The position numbers were made by a program, and so were the translations under genes. From NCBI GenBank assembly GCA_900314555.1, contig OMVQ01000119.1:1-63087 (forward strand): a stretch of 63,087 nt of DNA. Direction: 5' to 3'. Under the pieces are notes generated by a model. It did not search any database, was not told the origin of the DNA, and saw nothing but the letters and a program-made list of their open reading frames with translations. Source of the stretch: an uncultured Eubacteriales bacterium. Lineage in GTDB: Bacteria > Bacillota > Clostridia > Lachnospirales > Lachnospiraceae. Shown in pieces: positions 45,094-54,086 of the stretch. Each line of letters opens with the position of its first letter. The stretch's first letter is position 1.

Positions 45094-45756
45094 ATGAGTA
45101 AAGAAATTAAATTAGCACCATCGATTTTGTCAGCAGATTTCTCAAAATTAGGAGAAGATGTGAAAAAAGTTGTAGATGCAGGTGCAGACTACATACATAT
45201 CGATGTTATGGATGGAAGTTTTGTGCCAAGCATATCATTTGGATTACCGGTAATTAAGTCTATAAGAAAAGTTACGGATAAGACATTTGATGTACATTTG
45301 ATGATTGATGAACCGGTAAGATATATCAAAGAATTTGCAGAGGCTGGTGCAGATTTGATAACTGTACACGTTGAAGCCTGCAAACATCTTAACAGAACTG
45401 TACAGGCTATAAAAGAATGTGGCTGTAAGGCAGGTGTTGTGCTTAACCCATCAACACCATTATCGGAATTAGAATATATTTTAGAATATGTTGATATGGT
45501 GCTTCTAATGAGTGTTAATCCGGGATTTGGTGGACAGAAGTACATTGAAAATGTTACGGATAAAATTAAGGCTCTAAGAAAAATGATAGATGACAAACAG
45601 CTTGATGTGGATATCGAAGTTGATGGCGGTGTCAATCTTAATAATGCAAAAATGATTATTGATGCAGGCGCTAATGTCTTAGTAGCAGGCTCAGCAGTAT
45701 TCAATGGAAATATAGAAGAAAATGTGAAAGGTTTTAAGGGGATATTTGAGAAATGA
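45094..45756 (+). CDS. rpe: ribulose-phosphate 3-epimerase
   Basis: 220-aa TIM-barrel enzyme interconverting ribulose-5-phosphate and xylulose-5-phosphate in the pentose phosphate pathway. Motifs: [63 protein letters not shown] and VLVAGSAVF. The frame extends back into rsgA, but GGAGG six bases before the ATG at 45094 fixes the start. The stop overlaps the thiN start by four bases. Confidence 0.98.
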   Translation: MSKEIKLAPSILSADFSKLGEDVKKVVDAGADYIHIDVMDGSFVPSISFGLPVIKSIRKVTDKTFDVHLMIDEPVRYIKEFAEAGADLITVHVEACKHLNRTVQAIKECGCKAGVVLNPSTPLSELEYILEYVDMVLLMSVNPGFGGQKYIENVTDKIKALRKMIDDKQLDVDIEVDGGVNLNNAKMIIDAGANVLVAGSAVFNGNIEENVKGFKGIFEK

Positions 45757-46412
45757 AAAATACTTTGATTATAACAGGCGGTGACATAGATATTGATTAT
45801 GCTAAGAGATATTATGAGCAGAATGAATTTACATTTGTCATTGCAGTAGACGGCGGACTAAAGATAGCGGAAATGCTTGATATAATTCCTAATTACATAG
45901 TTGGTGATTTTGACACAATCAGTCCTCTGATACTATTTAAGTATGAAAATATGAATGATGTTAAGATTAAACGTTTTAAACCTGATAAAGATTTTACAGA
46001 TACTCAGATTGCAATAAATATAGCAATTGAAGAGGAAAGCTTCTCTATAAGTATTTTAGGTGGAACAGGTTCAAGATTAGACCATACGCTTGCAAATGTT
46101 CAACTGCTCCAGATGGCATTGGCAAATGGTGTGGAGGCAATTATTGTAAGTAGAAATAACAGGGTAAGGTTACTCGGAACGAAAAGAAAAGACATTACTA
46201 TATTTAAAGATGAGTATAAATACGTTTCACTGATTCCTATGAGTGATGTGGTATCAGGAATTACAACAAAGGGAATGAAGTGGAATTTATCAAATTTTGA
46301 TTTTAAAATTGATGAGGATATAAGTCGTGGAGTAAGCAATGAGATTGTAGGGAAACAGGCTGAGATTCATATTGATGGTGGAACACTTATATTGATTGAA
46401 TCGAATGATTAA
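45753..46412 (+). CDS. thiN: thiamine pyrophosphokinase
   Basis: 219-aa enzyme transferring pyrophosphate from ATP to thiamine. Family features are [59 protein letters not shown], and the C-terminal thiamine-site region [19 protein letters not shown] followed by [11 protein letters not shown]. Overlaps rpe by four bases (ATGA) and is last in the operon, with a strong bidirectional terminator region after it. Order rpe-thiN after rsgA is conserved across Firmicutes. Confidence 0.97.
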   Translation: MKNTLIITGGDIDIDYAKRYYEQNEFTFVIAVDGGLKIAEMLDIIPNYIVGDFDTISPLILFKYENMNDVKIKRFKPDKDFTDTQIAINIAIEEESFSISILGGTGSRLDHTLANVQLLQMALANGVEAIIVSRNNRVRLLGTKRKDITIFKDEYKYVSLIPMSDVVSGITTKGMKWNLSNFDFKIDEDISRGVSNEIVGKQAEIHIDGGTLILIESND

Positions 46413-46427
46413 ATAATAAGAAAAGTT

Positions 46428-46490
46428 AAAGCCGATAGATGATGTATACCTGAATATTAAGATATACATCAGTATCGGCTTTTATTATAT
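46428..46490 (+). terminator. terminator of the def-thiN operon
   Basis: AAAGCCGATA (46428-46437) pairs with TATCGGCTTT (46473-46482), with an inner GATGTATA/TATACATC stem, then TTATTATAT. Confidence 0.9.
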
Positions 46491-46532
46491 AATTAGCATT
46501 GTAAATTAAAATTTGAATTGACCAATTAAAAT

Positions 46533-46566
46533 TCAGGGTGAAAAAATAATCTTTTTTACACCCTGA
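46533..46566 (-). terminator. terminator of ychF
   Basis: TCAGGGTG/CACCCTGA stem with A/T runs at its top, located between the convergent thiN and ychF, about 60 bp from the ychF stop. Confidence 0.65.
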
Positions 46567-46623
46567 TAGATTATAAATATTTTTTGCTATTAATATATTT
46601 ATAAATGACTTTACAATTAATGA

Positions 46624-47721
46624 TTAAACATTGAATCTGAAAAGGATAACATCTCCGTCTTTAACAACATAATCTTTACCCTCAAGTCTTACAAGTCCTT
46701 TATCTTTAGCACCTGAATAAGAACCGCAGTCAAGTAAGTCCTGGTAGTTAACAACTTCAGCTCTGATGAAACCACGCTCAAAGTCGCTATGAATTTTACC
46801 GGCAGCACCTGGAGCTTTAGTACCCTCTTTGATTGTCCAGGCTCTTGTCTCCTGTTTACCGGCAGTTAAATAACTGATTAATCCTAATAATTTATAGCTG
46901 GCTTTAATTAATTTATCAAGACCTGATTCTTTTAATCCTAATTCTTCAAGGAACATTGCTTTATCATCATCATCTAATTCTGATATTTCCTGTTCAATCT
47001 GTGCAGAAATAACGAATACTTCAAAGCCCTCTGATGCAGCAAATTCTCTGACCTTTTGTACATTTTCATTAGATGCACCATCGTCAGCTAAATCTGATTC
47101 AGCAACATTAGCGGCGAAGATTACAGGCTTATATGTGAGAAGATTATAAGAAGCAAGAAGTGCAGCTTCGTCATCATCATTTGGTTCAAAACTCTTAGCT
47201 AATCTGCCCTCTTCAAGATGTTCTTTGATTCTATTTAATAAATCAAGTTCTTTAGCAAGTGCTTTATCATTTCTTGAACCTTTAGATGTTTTAGCAATTC
47301 TTCTTTCAAGTATCTCAATATCAGAAAATACTAATTCTAAATTGATAGTTTCGATATCACGCATTGGGTTTACACTACCGTCTACGTGGATAACATTTGT
47401 ATCTTCGAAACATCTTACTACATGAACGATTGCATCAACTTCACGAATATTTGATAAGAACTGGTTACCGAGTCCCTCACCTTTTGAAGCACCTTTTACA
47501 AGACCGGCAATATCAACGAATTCTATAACTGCAGGTGTGATTTTATCTGAATCATATAATGCAGCAAGTTTATTAAGTCTGTCGTCCGGAACAGTTACAA
47601 CACCAACATTTGGGTCTATTGTACAGAATGGGTAGTTTGCTGATTCTGCACCGGCTTTTGTTAATGAATTAAAAAGTGTACTCTTTCCTACGTTAGGAAG
47701 ACCTACGATACCAAGTTTCAT
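46624..47721 (-). CDS. ychF: redox-regulated ATPase YchF
   Basis: 365-aa universally conserved Obg-family P-loop ATPase that associates with ribosomes. Motifs: GIVGLPNVGKSTLFNSL, NYPFCTIDPNVG, FVDIAGLVKGASKGEGLGNQFL, and the noncanonical specificity motif FAANVAESD in place of NKxD, which explains preference for ATP over GTP. The C-terminal TGS-like domain has ETRAWTIKEGTKAPGAAGKIHSDFERGFIRAEVV. AAAGGAA precedes the ATG on the minus strand. Single gene, convergent to the thiN operon. The 300 bp upstream (47722-48017) is AT-rich with no gene seen. Confidence 0.98.
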   Translation of the reverse strand: MKLGIVGLPNVGKSTLFNSLTKAGAESANYPFCTIDPNVGVVTVPDDRLNKLAALYDSDKITPAVIEFVDIAGLVKGASKGEGLGNQFLSNIREVDAIVHVVRCFEDTNVIHVDGSVNPMRDIETINLELVFSDIEILERRIAKTSKGSRNDKALAKELDLLNRIKEHLEEGRLAKSFEPNDDDEAALLASYNLLTYKPVIFAANVAESDLADDGASNENVQKVREFAASEGFEVFVISAQIEQEISELDDDDKAMFLEELGLKESGLDKLIKASYKLLGLISYLTAGKQETRAWTIKEGTKAPGAAGKIHSDFERGFIRAEVVNYQDLLDCGSYSGAKDKGLVRLEGKDYVVKDGDVILFRFNV

Positions 47722-48017
47722 TTTTCTATAATTCCTTTCTTTTGCTCATATGGTTTGTATTTAAAATATCCATAGAAATTTAATTTAACTAATTGTAAAT
47801 AGTAACACAAAACGATATAAAAGTCAAAATATAGCACTATAATTGGTGTGGGAATTTGAATAATAGATATAGTTTTAATAAACTCATAAATAAATTTTAT
47901 AAAACCAACGCAAACCAACGGAAACTAATTGCTTTAATATATGAATATATTGTAAAATAATATTAGATTATATATAGAAAATTATTATATGAGAATATGT
48001 AGAATGTGGAGAAAAAT

Positions 48018-48461
48018 ATGAAGAATAAACCAAATGAAAATGTAAATAAAAACAGGATAAAGTATATAGTAGGAATAATAATATTAATTGGAATTATAGC
48101 TATAATAGCTGCCGGTTTAGAAAATGAAATTAGGAATAAACCCAAAGATGGCGAGGGTACAGGTATGTTTGAAAAGAATTCGAAGAAAATAACTGTGTAT
48201 ATTGATGGAAAAAAGGTAAAGGAATTTAAAGGAAGTAACAAAGCTAAAATTGCTGATAAATTGAAGAATTATAATTGGACTGGTGGTGAAGAGAATGTTA
48301 ATGTCTCAAAAACTGACTTTAATATTGTGCTTGATTTTAATAATGACTGGTGTAAATTATATATGCGAAAAGAGGATAAAAAGTGTATCTTAAATGATAG
48401 TGAACACGAACTTTCAGATGATATGTATGATTACCTGATTAGTAAGATTGATGAAAAGTAG
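48018..48461 (+). CDS. single-pass membrane protein of unknown function
   Basis: 147 aa, not recognised. A short basic cytoplasmic N-terminus rich in Asn and Lys is followed by one hydrophobic helix (about residues 15-35, VGIIILIGIIAIIAAGL) and a charged extracellular domain of about 110 residues. A GTG at 48006 is in frame, but it lies in GTGGAG, the ribosome binding site of the ATG at 48018. The outer domain contains paired aromatic/acidic words (FNIVLDFNNDW) reminiscent of small beta-rich domains. It precedes lgt by about 200 bp without obvious linkage. Confidence 0.7.
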   Translation: MKNKPNENVNKNRIKYIVGIIILIGIIAIIAAGLENEIRNKPKDGEGTGMFEKNSKKITVYIDGKKVKEFKGSNKAKIADKLKNYNWTGGEENVNVSKTDFNIVLDFNNDWCKLYMRKEDKKCILNDSEHELSDDMYDYLISKIDEK

Positions 48462-48658
48462 TGCTATTTTTGCAAATTATTTAGAAAAGCTGATTGTATC
48501 CGGTATAATAAAAATTGTATGGACTTAATATCATATTCAGTCCATAATCTTTTGAAATAGAGGGCTTATAGAATGGGAAGTGTTAAAATCAGGTTGTGAA
48601 AATAGGAGTGGGAGGGTATAATGTAGAGAAAGAATTTGATAATGAAAGAGGAATAGAA

Positions 48659-49543
48659 ATGCTTGGTGCAGTCAGTATAAGATTTGTAAATCTTGGTTTT
48701 GAAATTAAAAATATGGGAAAAAGTATAAATGTATTCGGAATTGATATTGCATATTATGGAATTATTATTGCAATGGGGATGTTAATTGCGATGTTGCTGA
48801 TTTATAAGGAAGCAAAGAGGACAGGTCAGAATGTAGATAACTATTATGACCTTACCATTGTAACGATAATATGTGGAATTATCGGAGCAAGATTATATTA
48901 TGTTATTTTTGAATGGGATAATTATAAGAATGACTTGTTATCCATATTGAATCTTCGAAATGGTGGACTTGCTATTTATGGTGGAATTCTTGGTGGAGGT
49001 CTGGCAGCATTTATCTATTCAAGAATTAAGAAAATGCCATTTCCTAAGATATTAGATACAGTTATTTTAGGACTTCTGATAGGACAGATAATGGGCAGAT
49101 GGGGTAATTTCTTTAACAGGGAAGCATTTGGAGGATATACGAACAATCTTTTTGCAATGCAGATAAAATTAGACGAAGTGGGAGGAGTTATATCAGATTC
49201 AGTTGCAAACCATATTAAAGTGGTAAATGGAATCGAATATATTCAGGTACATCCTACATTTCTATATGAATCACTGTGGAATCTATGTCTGTTTATCGGT
49301 ATTATGTTATATAGAAAGCATAAGAAATTCGAGGGAGAACTTGCAAGTATATATATGATTGGATATGGAATCGGCAGATTCTTTATTGAGAGCCTGAGAA
49401 CAGACCAGTTAGTAATAAAGGGAATTGGAATTGCTATATCACAGGTAGTTTCAATCGTTCTTATTATCGCAGGATTAACGATAATAATAAGAAACAGATG
49501 TAAATTACGAAGAGATATGAAGCAGAGCATACAAGAAAATTAG
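48659..49543 (+). CDS. lgt: prolipoprotein diacylglyceryl transferase
   Basis: 294-aa membrane enzyme adding diacylglycerol to the lipobox Cys of lipoproteins such as the binding protein at 14371. Family motifs: GLAIYGGILGG, the Lgt signature GRWGNFFNREAFG, HPTFLYESLWNL with conserved Glu, and GRFFIESLRTDQL. About seven membrane segments. The frame opens at a GTG at 48596, but AGAGG seven bases before the ATG at 48659 gives a protein starting like other Lgt enzymes. A terminator follows within about 150 bases. Confidence 0.95.
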   Translation: MLGAVSIRFVNLGFEIKNMGKSINVFGIDIAYYGIIIAMGMLIAMLLIYKEAKRTGQNVDNYYDLTIVTIICGIIGARLYYVIFEWDNYKNDLLSILNLRNGGLAIYGGILGGGLAAFIYSRIKKMPFPKILDTVILGLLIGQIMGRWGNFFNREAFGGYTNNLFAMQIKLDEVGGVISDSVANHIKVVNGIEYIQVHPTFLYESLWNLCLFIGIMLYRKHKKFEGELASIYMIGYGIGRFFIESLRTDQLVIKGIGIAISQVVSIVLIIAGLTIIIRNRCKLRRDMKQSIQEN

Positions 49544-49655
49544 TTGCTTTTTGTTACTTTGGTTGTAATGAGTTAATGAGAAATTACATCAGAGTATGTG
49601 AGAGAAATAGAACAGAGTGAGCAAGAAACACAAACACAATATATAGTTGCTTAAA

Positions 49656-49705
49656 AAGAGGTGTCTACAAGATATGTAAAGTCATATTTTGTAGGCTCTT
49701 TTTTT
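49656..49705 (+). terminator. terminator upstream of the dcw cluster
   Basis: Nested stem built from AGAG, CTACAA and ATATG with their complements, followed by CTTTTTTTG. It insulates mraZ from lgt. Confidence 0.85.
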
Positions 49706-49726
49706 GTACATTTTACATAAAAACAC

Positions 49727-49755
49727 TTGCTATTTAGATAGATTTGAGTTAAAAT
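49727..49755 (+). promoter_or_regulatory. dcw cluster (mraZ) promoter
   Basis: TTGCTA (49727-49732), 17-bp spacer, TAAAAT (49750-49755), directly upstream of the five AAGTGG boxes. Confidence 0.6.
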
Positions 49756-49763
49756 TTACCCAT

Positions 49764-49810
49764 AAGTGGTGAAAAGTGGATACAAGTGGTTTAAAAGTGT
49801 CACGAAGTGG
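49764..49810 (+). promoter_or_regulatory. five-box MraZ operator
   Basis: AAGTGG at 49764, 49774 and 49784, AAGTGT at 49794, and AAGTGG at 49805: five boxes with a 10, 10, 10 and 11 bp period. MraZ rings bind GTG-containing boxes repeated at about 10 bp in other bacteria. The array begins about 8 bp after the proposed -10 and lies 70-115 bp before mraZ, as expected for autorepression. Confidence 0.85.
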
Positions 49811-49878
49811 TAGATAACCAAAAAATCACTATAGCGAACGGACGAATATGTAACAATAGTGCAAAGGAGGTGCGATAA

Positions 49879-50316
49879 GTGTTTTTAGGTGAATATAATC
49901 ATTCAATAGATGCCAAAGGAAGACTTATTGTACCGGCTAAGTTCAGAGAAGAACTTGGTGAGAATTTTATTGTTACAAAGGGACTTGATGGATGTTTATA
50001 CATTTATCCGGACGAAGAATGGAAGAAATTCGAGAGTAAACTGAGTGAATTACCAATGGGTAAAGGTGATACAAGAAAGATTGTACGTTTCTTTTTATCA
50101 GCAGCAACGCAGGTAGAATTAGACAAGCAGGGAAGAATACTTATACCAGGAAATCACCGAGAATTTGCCGGACTTGAGAAAGATGTTGTTTTTGCCGGAG
50201 TTGGCAAGAAGATAGAAATCTGGAGCAAGGAGAAATGGGAAGAAACAGCGACATTTGATTATGAAGAAATGGACGATGTTGCAGAACGAATGGCAGATTT
50301 GGGAATTGAATTCTAA
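49879..50316 (+). CDS. mraZ: transcriptional regulator MraZ
   Basis: 145-aa AbrB-like DNA-binding ring protein that represses the division and cell-wall cluster it heads. Two tandem MraZ repeats: FLGEYNHSIDAKGRLIVPAKFREEL and ATQVELDKQGRILIPGNHREFA, each with the D-x-K/Q-G-R signature. It starts at a GTG with AAAGGAGG eight bases upstream. The five-box operator in its own leader fits autoregulation. rsmH follows in the conserved order. Confidence 0.98.
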   Translation: MFLGEYNHSIDAKGRLIVPAKFREELGENFIVTKGLDGCLYIYPDEEWKKFESKLSELPMGKGDTRKIVRFFLSAATQVELDKQGRILIPGNHREFAGLEKDVVFAGVGKKIEIWSKEKWEETATFDYEEMDDVAERMADLGIEF

Positions 50317-50374
50317 AATATATTTTGGTGTATTAGTCAGTGTATCAATGGAGTGATACAGATTGGAGGAAAAG

Positions 50375-51316
50375 TTGGAATTTGTACACAAATCGGTTTT
50401 ACTTAACGAGACAGTGGACAGCTTAAATATTAAACCGAACGGCATATATATAGATGGCACTCTTGGCGGAGGCGGACATGCTTATGAAGTGTGCAAACGA
50501 CTGGGAGAACATGGAAGGTTCATAGGAATTGACCAGGACGCAGAGGCAATAGAAGCAGCGGGCTTACGTCTGGCTGAGTTTGGCGACAAGGTGACAATAG
50601 TAAGAAGCAATTACGTGGATATTGATAATATACTTAAATCATTAAACATTAGCAAAGTTAATGGAATTATGCTGGATTTAGGTGTTTCGTCACATCAGCT
50701 TGATACTGTCGAAAGAGGATTTAGCTATAAGGAGAACGCCCCATTAGATATGAGAATGGATGTGCGAAACCCGATGACAGCTAAAGATATAGTTAACAAC
50801 TATAGCGAGATGGAATTATACAGAGTCATAAGAGATTATGGCGAAGATAAATTTGCTAAAAATATTGCGAAGCATATAGTTAATGCCAGAAAAGAGAAAG
50901 AAATAGAGACAACATATGAGCTTAATGACATTATTAAAGCGGCAATACCTATGAAAATGCGAGTGAATGGTGGACATCCTGCTAAGAAGACATTTCAGGC
51001 AATCAGAATTGAACTCAATAAAGAATTAGAAGTTTTAAATAATTCTATTGATAAAATGATTGATTTGTTAGATGACGGAGGGCGACTTAGCATTATAACA
51101 TTCCATTCATTAGAGGACAGAATCGTTAAGACAAGATTCAGAAATAATGAGAACCCATGTATATGCCCACCGGATTTTCCAGTCTGTGTATGTGGTAAGA
51201 AGTCGAAAGGCAAAGTGATTACACGAAAGCCGATTGTTCCAAGTGAACAGGAGATAGTAGAGAACAAACGTGCAAAAAGTTCAAAATTAAGAGTATTCGA
51301 AAGAAGAATATTATAG
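50375..51316 (+). CDS. rsmH: 16S rRNA (cytosine-1402-N4) methyltransferase RsmH
   Basis: 313-aa SAM-dependent methyltransferase (formerly MraW). Motifs: [28 protein letters not shown] (SAM site), [57 protein letters not shown] and the C-terminal LRVFERR. A TTG at 50363 is in frame, but GGAGG lies just after it and 5-6 bases before a second TTG at 50375, which gives the usual [10 protein letters not shown] start. Confidence 0.97.
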   Translation: MEFVHKSVLLNETVDSLNIKPNGIYIDGTLGGGGHAYEVCKRLGEHGRFIGIDQDAEAIEAAGLRLAEFGDKVTIVRSNYVDIDNILKSLNISKVNGIMLDLGVSSHQLDTVERGFSYKENAPLDMRMDVRNPMTAKDIVNNYSEMELYRVIRDYGEDKFAKNIAKHIVNARKEKEIETTYELNDIIKAAIPMKMRVNGGHPAKKTFQAIRIELNKELEVLNNSIDKMIDLLDDGGRLSIITFHSLEDRIVKTRFRNNENPCICPPDFPVCVCGKKSKGKVITRKPIVPSEQEIVENKRAKSSKLRVFERRIL

Positions 51317-51390
51317 AAGCCAGATATAAAACAAAAAAATGTAAAAAGAAATATGAATAGAAAATATAGCGAAAGGGAGAGAGTTAACTG

Positions 51391-51888
51391 ATGGCTACCG
51401 AAAGAAATTACAAGAAGAATTATATTAGTTATAGTGATTATGTTGAAGGAAATGCAGTAAGAAAAAAGAGCGTAGAGGAATTACCTGCAAGAGCACCAAG
51501 AACATATATAGGCAATCAAAGAGTAGATACATCTTCAGCAATATATAAGAATCGTGAAAAAGCTTTAAGAATGAGCAAGGGCTATGTTATGGTTTTGGCT
51601 GTATGTTGTATTGCCATGGCTTTTGCATGCGCAAAATATCTTTCAATAAGAGATGATATTACATCTGCGAAGGCAAATATTGCATCACTTGAATTAAGTG
51701 TTGAGTCATTAAAGGCACAGAACGATTCATTAGATTACGCAATTAACAGCTATATGGATATTGAAAATATATCAAAGATTGCAAGAGAACAGTTAGGAAT
51801 GATACAGGCAGGTAAAAATCAGATATCATTCTATGACAGTTCTGAAAGTGAGTATATGAAACAATACAATGATGTACCGGAAAAATAG
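51391..51888 (+). CDS. ftsL: FtsL-like septum formation protein
   Basis: 165-aa bitopic protein: basic cytoplasmic tail of about 65 residues, one membrane helix (about 68-88, YVMVLAVCCIAMAFACAKYL), then a short extracellular coiled coil (about 95-130, LELSVESLKAQNDSL) and a tail containing the IAREQLGM motif typical of FtsL/DivIC. Sequence identity in this family is low; the call rests on topology and on position between rsmH and the penicillin-binding protein genes. GGGAGAGAG precedes the ATG. Expected to complex with DivIB and a DivIC protein at the septum. Confidence 0.85.
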   Translation: MATERNYKKNYISYSDYVEGNAVRKKSVEELPARAPRTYIGNQRVDTSSAIYKNREKALRMSKGYVMVLAVCCIAMAFACAKYLSIRDDITSAKANIASLELSVESLKAQNDSLDYAINSYMDIENISKIAREQLGMIQAGKNQISFYDSSESEYMKQYNDVPEK

Positions 51889-51929
51889 TACATATTTAAC
51901 ATATATGTACTCTGATAACGGAGGTTACA

Positions 51930-53939
51930 ATGGAAAGATATAATAACAGACAGAAAAACAATAAGGGGAAGAGATTAAGAATATTTACAAGAAGTATGAA
52001 AGCAAAGCTGGCAAGACTATTTATTGGAGTCTTGGTGGCTTTGGTTGGTTTAGGGGTAGTAATTACACGAATATATGCTAAATCAGGTGAGAAGTATGAA
52101 GCAATCGTATTGTCACAGCAGACATATTCGAGTAAAACTCTTCCGTATAAGCGAGGAGATATTACGGACAGAGATGGAAATGTATTAGCTACCAGTATAA
52201 AAGTATACAATATGATAATTGATCCTAAGGTAATTCTTACTGAGAATAAAGATTATCTAGAGCCAACAGTTGATGCGCTTGTTAAATGCTTTGGTTATTC
52301 TAAGGAGGAGATTACTAAGTTAATACAGGATAATAAAGACAGCCGATACGTAGTTAAAGAAAAGCAACTTAAATATGAACAGATAGAAGAATTTAAGAAG
52401 CTTATGAGTGATACTAAGAATAATCCTGACATAAAAGGTGTGTGGTTCGAGGAAGAATATAAAAGAATGTATCCATACAGCACACTTGCAAGCGGAACAA
52501 TCGGTTTCACTGTGGCAGGAAATGTCGGTAACTGGGGAATTGAAGAATATTATAATGACTACTTAAATGGCACAAATGGTAGAGAATATGGATATGTAAA
52601 TGAAGATAATACAATGGACCCGATTGTAAAAGAACCTACAGATGGAAATACTGTAGTATCAACAATTGATTTAAACTTACAGACAATCTGTGAGAAATAT
52701 ATTAAACAGTGGGTTGAAGAATACCATCCTACAAATGTTGCGGTTGTAATGGCTGACCCTAATACAGGTGAGATTCTTGCGATGGCTGACAGCAATAATA
52801 TGTATGACCTTAATAATCCTCAGGAGTTGAAAGGATTTTATTCAGACGAAGAAATCGCAGCAATGAGTGATGAACAGAAGATAGAAAATCTTTCTAAAAT
52901 CTGGAGAAACTTCTGTGTGAGTGATACCTACGAAGCAGGTTCTACAATCAAGCCATTTACAATTGCTGGTGCATTAGAAGATGGAAAGATTAGTAAAGAC
53001 CAGACATTTTTATGTGATGGTGGAGAAAGAATAGGTGGACATTATATTAAATGTCATAAAACTTCAGGACATGGAACACTTAACGTAGAACAGGCAATTA
53101 TGAATTCATGTAATGATAGTCTTATGCAGATAGCGGCATTTGAAGGAGTTGATACATTTTGTAAATACCAGTCAATATTCGGTTTTGGTATGAGAAGTGG
53201 AATTGATTTACCGGGTGAAGCAAGTTGTGAAGGATTATTATACACGAAAGATAATATGCAGGCCGCTGACTTAGCTACTAACTCATTCGGACAGAACTTT
53301 AACGTTAATATGATACAGATGGTTGCAGGCTTTTCTTCATTAATTAATGGAGGATATTATTATAAGCCTCATGTTGTAAAACAGATACTTAACTCTAATG
53401 GTGGAGTGGTAGTTAATTATGATAAAGAACTTATTAAGCAGACTATAACTAAAGACACATCGGATTTCTTAAAACAGGCATTAGTAAATACTGTTAATGG
53501 AGGAACAGGTAAGACTGCTGCTGTTGAGGGATATGATGTAGGTGGTAAGACAGGTACTGCACAGCACCATGATAAAACAGATACGACATATTTATTATCA
53601 TTCTTAGGTTTTGCACCTTATGATAATCCACAGGTAGTATGCTATGCAATAGTTGATGCTCCACAGGTAGATAATCCGGGAAGCAGTTCATATGCATGTA
53701 AGTTATTTAGTGCAATTATGACAGAAGCACTTCCATATATGGATGTATTTCCAACTAAAGAGGTACAACCTACAGAGCCTGCTACAGAACCAGAGACAAC
53801 TAAGCCGGAAGAGACACAGGAATCTACTGAGCCAACAGTTCCTATGAGTCCTAGTGAAGATGAGTCTTATGAAGATAACAGTCCGATAGTTGAAGAAGTC
53901 GAACCATCTGGTGATAATGTAGCCACAACGACAGAATAG
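51930..53939 (+). CDS. class B penicillin-binding protein (FtsI/PBP2B-like)
   Basis: 669-aa monofunctional transpeptidase. N-terminal basic tail and membrane anchor (about 22-45), then a pedestal domain (RGDITDRDGNVLATS) and a transpeptidase domain with the acyl-Ser motif AGSTIKPF, an S-x-N-type motif in MNSCNDSL, and VGGKTGTAQ. No PASTA domains. The last 55 residues are a Thr/Pro/Glu-rich acidic tail, probably disordered. CGGAGG precedes the ATG. First of two class B PBPs in the cluster. Septal cross-linking with FtsW is inferred. Confidence 0.94.
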   Translation: MERYNNRQKNNKGKRLRIFTRSMKAKLARLFIGVLVALVGLGVVITRIYAKSGEKYEAIVLSQQTYSSKTLPYKRGDITDRDGNVLATSIKVYNMIIDPKVILTENKDYLEPTVDALVKCFGYSKEEITKLIQDNKDSRYVVKEKQLKYEQIEEFKKLMSDTKNNPDIKGVWFEEEYKRMYPYSTLASGTIGFTVAGNVGNWGIEEYYNDYLNGTNGREYGYVNEDNTMDPIVKEPTDGNTVVSTIDLNLQTICEKYIKQWVEEYHPTNVAVVMADPNTGEILAMADSNNMYDLNNPQELKGFYSDEEIAAMSDEQKIENLSKIWRNFCVSDTYEAGSTIKPFTIAGALEDGKISKDQTFLCDGGERIGGHYIKCHKTSGHGTLNVEQAIMNSCNDSLMQIAAFEGVDTFCKYQSIFGFGMRSGIDLPGEASCEGLLYTKDNMQAADLATNSFGQNFNVNMIQMVAGFSSLINGGYYYKPHVVKQILNSNGGVVVNYDKELIKQTITKDTSDFLKQALVNTVNGGTGKTAAVEGYDVGGKTGTAQHHDKTDTTYLLSFLGFAPYDNPQVVCYAIVDAPQVDNPGSSSYACKLFSAIMTEALPYMDVFPTKEVQPTEPATEPETTKPEETQESTEPTVPMSPSEDESYEDNSPIVEEVEPSGDNVATTTE

Positions 53940-54086
53940 ATGAATTCTATGAAAACGTGTCTTATAGGTCATTGTAATTGGAATAATATTAAGTATTTAT
54001 AATAAATTATAATAATAACAATTAATACCCTGAAGTAATTCTTCTGACATAAGGTGTCGGTAAAATGGAGTATAAAGTGAGGTTAT

